Shown here in pieces: positions 47,118 to 56,119 of a stretch of DNA of 64,000 bases. The notes below the pieces were generated by a model. The model searched no databases, was not told the origin of the DNA, and saw only the letters and a list, made by a program, of their open reading frames with translations. Source of the stretch: Halopiger aswanensis (GTDB taxonomy: Archaea > Halobacteriota > Halobacteria > Halobacteriales > Natrialbaceae); assembly GCF_003610195.1 (NCBI RefSeq), contig NZ_RAPO01000003.1:310001-374000 (forward strand), given 5' to 3'. Numbering within the stretch: position 1 is the first letter of the stretch; every line of letters begins with the position of its first letter. The translations under genes were made by a program, and so were the position numbers.

Positions 47118-48095
47118 ATGGATTTCGGCGTACTGAGTACGGCGGGCATCGCGCGGAAGGCCTTTCTCCCCGGCATCGAACCGACCGAGCACGAGGTCAC
47201 GGCCGTCGCCTCTCGAGACCTCGAGCGAGCCGAGGCGTTCGCCGACGAGCACGGGATCGCAAACTGCTACGAGGGGTACGAGGCGCTCATCGAGGAGGCA
47301 GACGTCGACGCGGTCTACATCCCGCTGCCGAACGAGTTCCACGCCGAGTGGACGAAGAAGGCGGCCGACGCGGGCATCGACGTGCTCTGCGAGAAGCCCC
47401 TGACCGTCGACGCCGCGGAGGCCCGCGAGGTCGTCGCCCACTGCGAGGAGCAGGGCGTGACGCTGATGGAGGGCTTCATGTACCTTTACCATCCCCGCAC
47501 CGAGCGCGCGCTCGAGCTCGCCAGCGAGGAACTCGAGGACGTCCGCTCCGTGACGGCGTCGTTCAAGTTCCCGCTGTTCGGTAACCCCGACGACATCCGC
47601 CTCTCGCCGGACTTACACGGCGGCAGCCTGATGGACGTGGGTTGCTACCCGGTCTCGCTGGTCCGACAGGTCCTCGGCGAGCCGAACAGCGTCTACACCT
47701 ACACGAACGACTCCCGCGACAGCGGCGTCGACACCGAACTGGCCGGCATCTTCGAGTACGACGACGCCTCGGCCCGGATCGCCTCCGGGTTCGACACCCA
47801 GGACGTCCAGCGCTACCGCATCGAGGCCGCCAACGGCTGGATCGAGGTCGAGGGCGCCTTCAACCCCTCGAGCGACGCGTACGAACTCGAGTACTACATC
47901 GACGGCCGCCACGCCGTCGAAACCTTCGACCCGGTCGATCAGTACCGCCTCGAGATCGAGCACTTCGCCGACTGCGCCGAGACCGGTCGCCAGCCCCGCA
48001 CCGACGGGAACGAAGCGATCGCCAACATGGCGGTCATCGACGCGCTCTACGAGAGCGCCGAGACGGATCGCGCCGTCGACGTCGACGAGGCCTGA
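47118..48095 (+). CDS. Gfo/Idh/MocA sugar dehydrogenase (ThuB- or xylose dehydrogenase-like)
   Basis: A 325-residue NAD(P)-dependent dehydrogenase. FGVLSTAGIARKAFLPGIE is the Rossmann start; VLCEKPLTVDA near residue 95 is the EKP motif. GGSLMDVGCYPVSLVRQVLG near 172-190 is the catalytic D-x-G-x-Y segment. Haloarchaeal relatives include xylose dehydrogenase of the Gfo6 type. Together with the ThuA-like gene upstream it could oxidise a disaccharide or pentose. The reading direction is the same and the two genes are probably co-expressed. ATG 47118 gives the family N-terminus. Confidence 0.9.
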   Translation: MDFGVLSTAGIARKAFLPGIEPTEHEVTAVASRDLERAEAFADEHGIANCYEGYEALIEEADVDAVYIPLPNEFHAEWTKKAADAGIDVLCEKPLTVDAAEAREVVAHCEEQGVTLMEGFMYLYHPRTERALELASEELEDVRSVTASFKFPLFGNPDDIRLSPDLHGGSLMDVGCYPVSLVRQVLGEPNSVYTYTNDSRDSGVDTELAGIFEYDDASARIASGFDTQDVQRYRIEAANGWIEVEGAFNPSSDAYELEYYIDGRHAVETFDPVDQYRLEIEHFADCAETGRQPRTDGNEAIANMAVIDALYESAETDRAVDVDEA

Positions 48096-48173
48096 GCCGG
48101 CCGCGTTCGCGACGCATCGAGGAGCGACGCCGACGACAACGCGCTTTTGCCCGTCCGGTACGAACGGGGGGCT

Positions 48174-49058
48174 ATGACAACGGTCGAGGACGAGGTCGAG
48201 GCGAAACTCGAGGCCGCGCGCGAGGACCTCGCCGATCGCGACGGGGTGCTGATCGCCTTCTCCGGCGGGGTCGACTCGAGCGCGGTGGCCGCGATCGCCC
48301 ACGACGCCCTCGGCGACGACGCGATCGCCTGCACCGCGAAAAGCGAGACGCTCCCCGAAGCCGAACTCGAGGACGCAAAGCGGGTCGCCGACGAGATCGG
48401 CATCCGCCACGAGATCGTCTCCTTCTCCGAACTCGCAAGCGACGACTTCGTCGAGAACGACGACGATCGCTGCTACCACTGTCGGACGATGCGACTCGGC
48501 GAGATGCTCGAGACGGCCCGCGAAAACGACGTCGAGACGGTCTGCGACGGGACGAACGCGGACGATCCCGGTGCGGGCCACCGCCCCGGCCTGCAGGCCG
48601 TCGAAGAACTGGACGTCCACTCGCCGCTTTTGGCTCACGACATCACGAAAGACGAGGTGCGGGCGATCGCCGAGCACTACGGCCTCTCGGTCGCCGACAA
48701 ACCCTCGATGGCCTGCCTCTCCTCGCGGATCCCGACCGGCCTCGAGGTCACTGAGGAGCGTCTAACGCGGGTCGAGCAGGCCGAGGCCCTGCTGCGGCAG
48801 TGGGGCTTCGACCAGTTCCGCGTCCGCGACCACGACGGCCTCGCTCGCATCGAAGTCGCGCCCGACGAACTCGAGCGCGCGCTGACGACGGAGTTCGCCG
48901 AAACCGTCCGCGAGGAACTGTCGCGGATCGGCTTCGACCACGTCACGCTGGACCTGCACGGGTACCGGACCGGGAGCGTCAGCCCCGAGACGAACGCGGA
49001 GACCGACGAGCCGGTCGTCGAGGACGTCTTCGCGGCGGAGTCCGAAACCGACGATTGA
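48174..49058 (+). CDS. larE: ATP-dependent sacrificial sulfur transferase LarE
   Basis: A 294-residue LarE-type PP-loop protein. SGGVDSS (30-36) binds ATP; DRCYHCRTMR holds a Cys pair (C100, C103). Cys181 in PSMACLSSRIPTG corresponds to the sacrificial cysteine that donates sulfur during synthesis of the nickel-pincer (NPN) cofactor. The remainder folds as the LarE C-terminal domain. LarB and LarC are not in the window, nor is a lactate racemase. ATG 48174 (MTTVEDEVEA) matches the family start; an in-frame ATG 27 nt upstream is less likely. Same direction as the preceding dehydrogenase, 78 bp apart. Confidence 0.9.
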   Translation: MTTVEDEVEAKLEAAREDLADRDGVLIAFSGGVDSSAVAAIAHDALGDDAIACTAKSETLPEAELEDAKRVADEIGIRHEIVSFSELASDDFVENDDDRCYHCRTMRLGEMLETARENDVETVCDGTNADDPGAGHRPGLQAVEELDVHSPLLAHDITKDEVRAIAEHYGLSVADKPSMACLSSRIPTGLEVTEERLTRVEQAEALLRQWGFDQFRVRDHDGLARIEVAPDELERALTTEFAETVREELSRIGFDHVTLDLHGYRTGSVSPETNAETDEPVVEDVFAAESETDD

Positions 49059-49307
49059 CGATCGCAGGCCGATCGTTTCAGTTCACTACAGATCGGAGAC
49101 TCGATTCCAGAACTGGTATCGAAACCGATCCCAATTTCGATGTCGGTTGTTGTATTGTCCAGAACACCACCAACCTAATAGACGCTCGGTCAGAATATAA
49201 TCGTATTATCGGCGGTAGATTCGTCGGTAGTGGAGTTTCTGAACTAACGTCCGGGAATATTGCGCAATGCGATACGAACGTAGCACTCGGCTTGGTATCA
49301 CTAATCG

Positions 49308-49664
49308 ATGGACGCCGACGTGCCGCCTGCGTGGAACACGGAAGAGAGTCGGTCGTACACGCCAGCCGACACCGATCGAGAGATGCAGTATCGAACCTAC
49401 CGCCACGAATCCGGCGACCTCCGGCTGAAGGTCGCACCGGCGTCGCTGGACGGCGAAGACCACCCCGGCTACACGCTGACGGCGACCTCCTATCCCGGAC
49501 TCGACTTCTCCGAGACCATCCGCGTCAGAACCGTACTGACCTTCGAACGGTGCAACCGGATCGCCCGCCAGTTCATGGACCTGTTCGCCGCCAACTACGA
49601 CGGGCCCGGCTCGCTCGAGGACGCCGTCGACTACGCCTACGAGCGAACGCGAGAACATCGGTGA
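49308..49664 (+). CDS. Conserved haloarchaeal hypothetical protein
   Basis: A 118-residue acidic protein: a beta-rich centre (YRTYRHESGDLRLKVAPASL, YTLTATSYPGLDFSETIRV) followed by a helix FERCNRIARQFMDLFAANYDG. No catalytic motif, membrane segment or Cys cluster (one Cys only). ATG 49308 lies after an unusually AT-rich 250-bp gap with a TATA-like AATATAATC near 49194-49203, suggesting an independently regulated promoter. Confidence 0.75.
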   Translation: MDADVPPAWNTEESRSYTPADTDREMQYRTYRHESGDLRLKVAPASLDGEDHPGYTLTATSYPGLDFSETIRVRTVLTFERCNRIARQFMDLFAANYDGPGSLEDAVDYAYERTREHR

Positions 49665-49770
49665 CACGAAACCGATAGTCGCCGTCGTGAGCAGTGAAAA
49701 TCACCGTCGACTGATAGTCAATATATCGTTCCGTTTACAATACCGACGAGCTTTTTACTCGCATTCGAGT

Positions 49771-49776
49771 AAGGAG
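49771..49776 (+). promoter_or_regulatory. Shine-Dalgarno AAGGAG before the two-TM protein
   Basis: AAGGAG lies 5 nt before ATG 49782 and 8 nt before ATG 49785; both ATGs are in frame. It excludes the in-frame TTG at 49779 as the functional start. Confidence 0.55.
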
Positions 49777-49781
49777 TTTTG

Positions 49782-50144
49782 ATGATGTGGCAAGACCTCG
49801 TCTTCCTCGCCGGCAGCGTCCTCTCGATCGTCTTCCTCGCCCCGACCGTCCGCGACGCAACCGCCAAGGTCCCGCTGGGCTCGAGCGTCCCGTCGATGAC
49901 CATCGGCGCGGTCTACGCCTGCACCTACGCGACGATGGGGATGACCTTCTCCGCGGCCGGCTCGCTCGGCGTCGCGACGATGTGGTCGCTGATCGTCAGC
50001 TACCGCGCCCCCGTCGATCGGACCGGGCCGACCAACGCCCTGTACTTCGCTCGGAAGACGCTCGCGCGCGGCTACCGGACTGCGCTCTCGCTCGGCGGCA
50101 GCGAACAGCAGTCTCACGCGAATCACGAACCTTCCGGCGACTGA
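49782..50144 (+). CDS. Small membrane protein with three hydrophobic segments
   Basis: A 120-residue protein: helix 1 (about 6-22, LVFLAGSVLSIVFLAPTV), helix 2 (about 34-50, SSVPSMTIGAVYACTYATMG) and helix 3 (about 51-70, MTFSAAGSLGVATMWSLIVSY). An amphipathic basic tail (about 85-120) follows. The MMWQDLVFLAG start is preceded by a good AAGGAG. The family is common and unnamed in haloarchaea. It is convergent with the nitrite reductase gene, with 240 bp of unassigned sequence between. Confidence 0.72.
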   Translation: MMWQDLVFLAGSVLSIVFLAPTVRDATAKVPLGSSVPSMTIGAVYACTYATMGMTFSAAGSLGVATMWSLIVSYRAPVDRTGPTNALYFARKTLARGYRTALSLGGSEQQSHANHEPSGD

Positions 50145-50385
50145 GCGCTCGAGTAGCTCCAATATCGCCGTCTTCTCCGCCGCCCCGCTTCGACAGGCGT
50201 AACAGTCGGTCGTAGGGCGTCACAAAAACAGAAACAGCAGTCGACACGACGTCTCGCGTTTCGCTCGCCATCGCTCGCCGCTCGAGAGCGCATTTGACAC
50301 GATCGAACCGACAGCGACTCGAGCGGCGACGACGCGGAGAGCGATGTTTGGAGTTCGGAGCCGCGAGCGCGTCGCGGCCGCGTCG

Positions 50386-52194
50386 TCAGTCGTCCGACGG
50401 TGCAGCTTCCTCGGCTGCGGCGGCCGCCGACGGGCTGTCGGCGAAGGGGTACCACGACTGCTTGGCGTCGTCCATGTACGGCGCCTCGAAGTCCGTCTCC
50501 TCGGGTTCGCAGAACTCGATGAGCTGTTCCTGGGCCGTGGCCTCGACCCACTGGCGGAACGTCTGCCCCCGGACGGCTTCACCGCCCTCTCGAGACCCCT
50601 CCGGAGTCTCGCACTCCCGGTGGGCCGCGTAGGCCTCGAGCAGGTTGCGGATCGCGCCGGGGGCCTCGTCGGCCGGGACGCGCTGCTGGATCCAGTCGAC
50701 GAAGGAGGGGTCCTCGCCGACGCCGCCGCCGACGCCGATGTCGAAGGCTTCGACCATCTCGCCGTCCTTGCGGGCGCGCATCCCCTGCAGGCCGATGTCG
50801 GCGGTCATCGCCTGCCCGCAGTCGGCCGTACAACCGGAGTAGTGCATCTTGATCTTCCCGACGTCGTCGGGGAGGTCGACGTTCGTGTTCAGCCAGCGCA
50901 GCATGCGGGCCATCCGCGCCTTCGTCTCGGTCAGCGCGATCGAGCAGAACTCCGTCCCCGTACAGGCCATCGCGCCGCGCTCGAACGTGCTGGGTTCGGG
51001 CGGGTACTCCTCGAGCAGCGGTTCCGCGAGCAGGGCGTCGACCTCCTCGTGGGGAACGTCGACGATGACGGGGTTCTGCCGGCGGGTCAGCCGAATCTCG
51101 CCGGAGCCGTACTCGTCGGCCAGATCGGCCAGCCCGATGGCGTCCTCGGCCGGCAGGCGGCCGACGGGGACGCTCAGGCCGACGTACTTCATGCCGTCCC
51201 CCTTCTGGTCGCCGACGCCGACGTGGTCGTGCGGGCCCTCGTCGTGGGGTCGGCCGGCGTTGTAGGTGTACTCGCCGCGGAAGTCCTCGCCGGCGGTGTG
51301 TAGCTCGAAGTCGACGTACTCCTCCTGCAGCGTCTCGCGGATTTTCTCCATGCCCCAGTCCTCGGCGAAGAACCGGGCCCGGTTCTTCGAGCGGTTCTGG
51401 CGGTTGCCGTAGTCGTGGTAGAGTTCGACGAACCCGCGGCCGACCTCGTAGGCGTTTTCGGGCCGGACGAAGACGTCCAGCGGCGTCGCGGCGCGGGGCT
51501 GGCGACCGCCGAGGCCGCCGCCGATGCAGACGTTGAAGCCACGAACTTCCTCGCCGTCGATCTCCTTCGTCGCCGGCTCGAACCCGATGTCGTTCAGCGA
51601 GTCCTGCGCGCAGCCGACCCGACAGCCCGAGACGCTGATGTTGAACTTCCGCGGCATGTTCGCCAGTTCGTCATCCCCGCGCAGTTCCTCCTCGAAGCGC
51701 TCGAGCAGCGACCCGGACTCGACGAACTCCTCGGCCTTGCCGTGGAGCGGACAGCCCGAAATGTTGCGCATCGTGTCGCCGCCCGCAGAGCGGGAGTGGA
51801 CGCCGACTGCCTCGAGTTTTTCCCAGATTTCTGGGATGTCCTCGAGCTCGAGCCAGTGCAGTTGGATCGACTGGCGCGTCGTCAGATCGATCCAGCCGTT
51901 GCCGAACTCGGGGTTTTCGACGGGCCCCTTCGCGTAGTCGCGGGCGACCTCGCCGATGCGGCGCAGCTGACCCGGCTCTAAGATGCCGCTGGCGTTGGTC
52001 AGCCGCATCATGAAGTACTCCTCCTGACCGGAGCGCTGCTGGAAGACCCCCCAGAACTTGAACCGGGTGGTCCACTTGTCGACTTCGTCCTCCGGGATGG
52101 CTTCGAAGCCGCCGTTTTCCGCGAACTCCTCGATGTGCTCGCGCACCTCGTCGCCGTAGCAGTCTTCCTTCTGTTCCTCTTTCTTATGCACCAT
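50386..52194 (-). CDS. nasD: Ferredoxin-nitrite reductase, assimilatory (siroheme/4Fe-4S)
   Basis: A 602-residue siroheme nitrite reductase that takes nitrite to ammonia with ferredoxin as donor. Two nitrite/sulfite reductase ferredoxin-like halves flank the core. The cluster/siroheme ligands are Cys411 and Cys417 (C-x5-C) and Cys455 and Cys459 (C-x3-C, SGCTADCGQ). The first core half (CPLHG, GCRVGCAQD, CIGGGLGG) is also typical. Full length. ATG 52194 (MVHKKEEQ) is used; a longer in-frame start exists at 52251. It lies downstream of the nitrate transporter, 363 bp away, behind its own AT-rich promoter. Confidence 0.93.
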   Translation of the reverse strand: MVHKKEEQKEDCYGDEVREHIEEFAENGGFEAIPEDEVDKWTTRFKFWGVFQQRSGQEEYFMMRLTNASGILEPGQLRRIGEVARDYAKGPVENPEFGNGWIDLTTRQSIQLHWLELEDIPEIWEKLEAVGVHSRSAGGDTMRNISGCPLHGKAEEFVESGSLLERFEEELRGDDELANMPRKFNISVSGCRVGCAQDSLNDIGFEPATKEIDGEEVRGFNVCIGGGLGGRQPRAATPLDVFVRPENAYEVGRGFVELYHDYGNRQNRSKNRARFFAEDWGMEKIRETLQEEYVDFELHTAGEDFRGEYTYNAGRPHDEGPHDHVGVGDQKGDGMKYVGLSVPVGRLPAEDAIGLADLADEYGSGEIRLTRRQNPVIVDVPHEEVDALLAEPLLEEYPPEPSTFERGAMACTGTEFCSIALTETKARMARMLRWLNTNVDLPDDVGKIKMHYSGCTADCGQAMTADIGLQGMRARKDGEMVEAFDIGVGGGVGEDPSFVDWIQQRVPADEAPGAIRNLLEAYAAHRECETPEGSREGGEAVRGQTFRQWVEATAQEQLIEFCEPEETDFEAPYMDDAKQSWYPFADSPSAAAAAEEAAPSDD

Positions 52195-52557
52195 CGACGA
52201 CCACCTCGTCGGACGGACGATTCGACGTAGATTCGCGGATTTCCACTCCAAACATTTCGGAATTCACGTTTCTATATCATGTACCTAAACCATATAACAC
52301 TAATCGTTGACATATGCTGGAAATAGGGCGCGTTTCAGGATCAGACGTGAGATGTACAATCAGATATGATCTGTATAAGGACGTTTTCCAGCAGTCACCC
52401 CCGGGTCAATCGACAGAATTAGACTGCGGCTCGAGACATCCACGCTCTCGATAGAGAGGGATACCGACGATCGAACGGTGACCGAACGACCGCGACGCGA
52501 AGCGGAATTCTGCGATCGGTCGGAAAAAGCCAAAGCGAAAAGCGATGGCGAGTTCAC
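52195..52557. promoter_or_regulatory. nasD upstream region (363 bp, no gene)
   Basis: AT-rich relative to flanks. It holds AATCGTTGACA (52302-52312), which shares AATCGTT-x-ACA with the repeat upstream of nasA. TATA-like CATATAAC lies at 52291-52298. A perfect 5-bp-arm repeat CAGAT-ATG-ATCTG (52361-52373) lies closer to the narK end. No small ORF with RBS was found. Transcripts of nasD read leftwards from here. Confidence 0.45.
52361..52373. promoter_or_regulatory. Small inverted repeat CAGAT-ATG-ATCTG
   Basis: Perfect 5-bp arms with a 3-bp spacer, in the AT-rich part of the nasD upstream region, 167 bp before the ATG and 185 bp beyond the end of narK. It is too short to distinguish operator from chance. 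Confidence 0.25.
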
Positions 52558-53916
52558 TCAATCGTCGGCTGGAACCCCCGCTTCCGCCCTCGGAACGGGC
52601 TGCGTTCGATAGAGGTGGCTCGAGAGGCCGATCGCGACGAAGCCGAGGACGAGATAGACGACGAAGCCGGCCGCGTACCCGGAGACGCCACGGAGGTCGA
52701 CGAACAGGCCGAGCAGCGGCGGAACGACAAAGCCGCCGAAGGCGCCGATCCCGCCGACGAGTCCGGAGGCACCGCCGACGGCGTCGGGGACGTACTTCGG
52801 GACGAGTTGGAAGACGGCCGCGCTAGCGACGCCCATCCCGGCACCGAGCAGCATCGTCGCGGCCAGTGCGAGGGCGAAATCCCGCGCGACGATCAGGATC
52901 GCTGCGGCGACGGCGATCGTGGCAAAGCTTGCAATCGCGGTTTTCTCGCCGCCGACGCGGTCGCTGAGCGCACCGCCGCCGATACGGACGGCCGCCGACA
53001 GCAGCGTAAATCCGAGCGCCGTCAGGAGGCCGGCGGTCCGCGACTCGAGCCCGTGGTACGACTGCCAGTAGGAGGGCAGCCAGGTGGTGAGCGCGAGGAA
53101 GCCGCCGAACGAGACGAAAAACAGCGCGACCAGCGACCACGTGCGCGGAATCCGCGCCGCTTCCTGAATCGACTCCAACGCGTCGCCGTTCGGGAACAAC
53201 TCCTGGCCGCGTGCTTCAGCGCGGCGCTTGGCCTCGCGGTCCTCGAGGCCCTGCTTTCGGAACTGGAAGTACGGGGCATCGACGGCGTACCGGGCGTAGA
53301 TGACGGTTCCGACGACGAGGAAGCAAAACCAGACGGCGTAGGTGGTCGTCAACCCGACGGCGGCGAGCGCGGCCGGAAGGACGATCGTGAAAATCGCCGG
53401 CGAGGTGTTGCCGAGACCGCCGAAGGCTGCGAGGACCGTTCCCTGTTTCGGCGACGGGTACCAGTACGACGTCTGGGCGGTGCCGACCGAGAACGTTGCG
53501 ATGCCACAGCCCGACAGCGAACCGAGCAGGAAGACGAGCGGGTAGTGGGCCATCGTCAACCCGTCGGGAGCGGTCGTCACCAGCAGAACGAGCAGCCCGC
53601 CCATGCCGACGATCGACAGTCCCAACAGGGCGAGAAAGGGCATCTTCGCACCCGTTTTCTCGACCCACGCGCCGAAGGGAATTCGGAGCAACGACCCCGT
53701 GAGTTGCGGCGCGGCGACGAGCAGGCCGAGCAACAGGCCGGACAGTCCCATCGCACCCTCGAACTCGGCGGCGACGGGCCCGAAGAGGACGACGCCGGCG
53801 AAACCGACGAAGAAGCCGAAGGTTGCGGACGCGACGCCCTGGAACGGGCCGCCGCGGACCTCGAGCTCGGCGTGCGCGTCACCCGCCGCGACGTGCTCGC
53901 CTTCGGACTCGCTCAT
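52558..53916 (-). CDS. NarK-type MFS nitrate/nitrite transporter
   Basis: A 452-residue MFS protein with twelve predicted helices and the nitrate-porter signatures. GLLLGLLVAAPQLTGSLLRIPFGAW precedes the loop-2 motif, and SLSGCGIATFSVGTAQTSYWYPSPKQG and AAFGGLGNTSPAIFTIVLP are the NS-like glycine-rich motifs. A central cytoplasmic loop (about 205-235) separates the halves. It lies 10 nt downstream of the nitrate reductase gene and is co-transcribed with it. Imports nitrate, with possible nitrite efflux. Symbols vary between haloarchaea (nasB, narK), so none is given. Confidence 0.92.
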   Translation of the reverse strand: MSESEGEHVAAGDAHAELEVRGGPFQGVASATFGFFVGFAGVVLFGPVAAEFEGAMGLSGLLLGLLVAAPQLTGSLLRIPFGAWVEKTGAKMPFLALLGLSIVGMGGLLVLLVTTAPDGLTMAHYPLVFLLGSLSGCGIATFSVGTAQTSYWYPSPKQGTVLAAFGGLGNTSPAIFTIVLPAALAAVGLTTTYAVWFCFLVVGTVIYARYAVDAPYFQFRKQGLEDREAKRRAEARGQELFPNGDALESIQEAARIPRTWSLVALFFVSFGGFLALTTWLPSYWQSYHGLESRTAGLLTALGFTLLSAAVRIGGGALSDRVGGEKTAIASFATIAVAAAILIVARDFALALAATMLLGAGMGVASAAVFQLVPKYVPDAVGGASGLVGGIGAFGGFVVPPLLGLFVDLRGVSGYAAGFVVYLVLGFVAIGLSSHLYRTQPVPRAEAGVPADD

Positions 53917-53926
53917 CGTGTCCCCG

Positions 53927-56071
53927 TCACGCGCTCACTTCCGCGACTGCGCTTACGTCCCGCTCGCGGGGCGGCTCGAGACGCACTGCGCACTGCTTGA
54001 AGTTGGGCTCCTTCGAGCGCGGATCGACGTCGGGCAGCGTGAGGTCGTTGACCGCGGGATGGTGGATCGGCAGCCAGACCACGCCGTCCGGGATCGACTC
54101 GTCGGTTTCGACGCGGACTGTGACTGAGCCGCGGCGGGAGACGACGCGGCCGTATCGGGCGTCGTCATCGCTCTGCACCGCAGCGTCGACGCGCTCGCTG
54201 CCCTCGAGTTCGTCCACGAGTGCGACGGCCGTCGCAGGGCTGACGCGAGCGGCCGGCGGTTCGCTCTCTCGAGTACGGACGCCGGTGTTGTACGCGTCGG
54301 GCCGACGGCCGGTCGTCAGCGTCAGCGGGTAGGATTCGTCGGTCTCCTCGGGCAGCGGACGAGCCTGCCCGCTCGAGAACTGCGCGCGGCCCGAGTCGGT
54401 GGGGAACGACCACGACTCACTGTCCGTGTCCGCAGCGTCGTCATCGCCCGGCCCCTCGTAGTACCGGTACCCCGCCGAGACATCGGGTCCGGGCGCGGGC
54501 CAGCGCACCGCCGCCTCCTCCGCGAGGCGCTCGTAACTGATCCCCGAGAGGTCCGCGAGCGTGCCCGCGGTCAGCGTCGCCAGTTCGTCGAAAACCGACG
54601 CGGACTCGAGCGGCGTCTCGAACAGGTCGGGCACGACGCGGTCGCCGATCGCGCCGATGAGCTCGAGGTCGGTCTTAATTCCGGAGGGCGTCTCCGTCGC
54701 GGCGCGGACGCGGGAAACGGTCCGTTCCATGTTGGTCGTCGTCCCCTCGGACTCGCCCCACGTTGCGGCGGGCAGCACGACGTCGGCGCACTCGACCGTC
54801 TCCGAGCGGAACGAATCCTGCACGACGAGGAAGGCGTCCTCGAGTTGCTCGCGAACGCGGGTTGCATTCGGCATGCCGGCGGCGGGATTGGTCGCGACGG
54901 CGTAGACGGCCTCGACGTCGTCGCCGACCGCGTCGACGATGCCGACCGGACCGGGGCCGGGATCGTCGGGCAGTCGGGACTCGGGGACGTCCCAGTGGTC
55001 GGCGACCGTGCGGCGGTGGTCGTGGTCGTCGAACGGCCGGTGGCCGGGCCAGGTCCCCTTCGAGGAGCAAACGCGGGTCCCCATCGAGTTGGCCTGCCCG
55101 GTCAGCGAGAACGGACCCGAGCCGGGGCGGAGATTGCCCGTCGCCAGACAGCAGTCGATCAGCGCGCCCGACGCCGCGGTACCGTTGACGCTCTGGTTGA
55201 TGCCCATTCCCCAGTAGATGAGGGAGGGGGCCTCGAGCGCCGCGGCGATGCGGTCGACGTCGGCCATCGAGACGCCGGCGCGCTCGGCGGCCGTTTCGGC
55301 GTCGGGGAGGTCGGCGCGCAGGTCGTCGAATCCCTCGGTCGCTTCGGCGATGAACTCCTCGTCGGCGCGGCCGGTCTCGACGATCCGGGCGAGTACCGCG
55401 CGGGCCAGCGCGAGGTCGCCGCCCGGCTCGAGGGGGACGTGGAGGTCTGCGACCGCAGCGGTCTCGCTCTCGATCGGATCGACGACGATCAGTTCGGAGT
55501 CGTCCGCGTCGGCCGACTGATTGATCCACCGGAACATGACCGGGTGGGCCGCGGCGGGGTTCGCGCCCCAGACGATGTGGGTCTTCGCTTTGGGAATGTC
55601 GTCGTAGGTCGGCGGCGGCGCGTCGCTGCCGAAGGCGTCGTAGTAGGCCGTGACGGCCGAGGCCATACACAGCGTCGTGTTGGCGTCGTAGTACGGCGTG
55701 CCGAAGCCGCCGCGGGCGAGCTTCCCCAGCGCGTAGGCGGCCTCGTTGGTCTGCTGCCCGCTGCCCAGCACCGCGACACCCTCGGGACCGCTCTCGAGAG
55801 CCCCCTCGAGCCCCTCCGCGGCTCGTTCCAGGGCCGTCTCGAGGGTCGTCGGCACGAGTTCGCCGTCGCGACGAACGAGCGGGCGGGTCAGCCACTCCCC
55901 GTCGGGGTCGGCGGTTTCGCTGATTCCGCGTTGACAGGCGAGGCCGTTGTTAACCGGGTGAGAGGCATCGCCGCGGACGACGTCGAGGCCGTAACCCTGC
56001 TCGACGGGCCGCTGGACGTGGCCGCAGCCGACGGCACACCGCATGCACGTCGTCGGCACGAGATCGGTCAT
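53927..56071 (-). CDS. nasA: Assimilatory nitrate reductase, molybdopterin-dependent
   Basis: A 714-residue molybdopterin oxidoreductase of the NasA/NarB assimilatory type. The N-terminal [4Fe-4S] ligands are Cys9, Cys12, Cys16 and Cys46. The Moco-binding regions follow: YYDANTTLCMASAVTAYYDAFGSD with the conserved Cys, WGMGINQSVNG, and the C-terminal dinucleotide-binding domain (YPLTLTTGRRPDAYNTGVRT). No Tat signal, so cytoplasmic and assimilatory. ATG 56071 is supported by an SD-like GGAGGTG (56078-56084). Operon nasA-narK, then nasD. The Moco-guanylyltransferase gene seen in some haloarchaeal nas operons is missing here. Confidence 0.94.
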   Translation of the reverse strand: MTDLVPTTCMRCAVGCGHVQRPVEQGYGLDVVRGDASHPVNNGLACQRGISETADPDGEWLTRPLVRRDGELVPTTLETALERAAEGLEGALESGPEGVAVLGSGQQTNEAAYALGKLARGGFGTPYYDANTTLCMASAVTAYYDAFGSDAPPPTYDDIPKAKTHIVWGANPAAAHPVMFRWINQSADADDSELIVVDPIESETAAVADLHVPLEPGGDLALARAVLARIVETGRADEEFIAEATEGFDDLRADLPDAETAAERAGVSMADVDRIAAALEAPSLIYWGMGINQSVNGTAASGALIDCCLATGNLRPGSGPFSLTGQANSMGTRVCSSKGTWPGHRPFDDHDHRRTVADHWDVPESRLPDDPGPGPVGIVDAVGDDVEAVYAVATNPAAGMPNATRVREQLEDAFLVVQDSFRSETVECADVVLPAATWGESEGTTTNMERTVSRVRAATETPSGIKTDLELIGAIGDRVVPDLFETPLESASVFDELATLTAGTLADLSGISYERLAEEAAVRWPAPGPDVSAGYRYYEGPGDDDAADTDSESWSFPTDSGRAQFSSGQARPLPEETDESYPLTLTTGRRPDAYNTGVRTRESEPPAARVSPATAVALVDELEGSERVDAAVQSDDDARYGRVVSRRGSVTVRVETDESIPDGVVWLPIHHPAVNDLTLPDVDPRSKEPNFKQCAVRLEPPRERDVSAVAEVSA

Positions 56072-56077
56072 GCGTTG

Positions 56078-56084
56078 CACCTCC
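56078..56084 (-). promoter_or_regulatory. Shine-Dalgarno of nasA
   Basis: GGAGGTG on the minus strand, 6 nt before ATG 56071. It fixes the start and rejects the in-frame ATG at 56119. Confidence 0.6.
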
Positions 56085-56119
56085 CGGTACGTCCGGGCCC
56101 AGTGGATCCCGATTGACAA

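Noticed and set aside
49996-50271. Minus-strand open frame starting MASETRDVVSTAVSVF
   Set aside because: It overlaps the end of the small membrane protein gene and turns into Arg/Ser-rich antisense-like sequence after about 50 residues, with no RBS.
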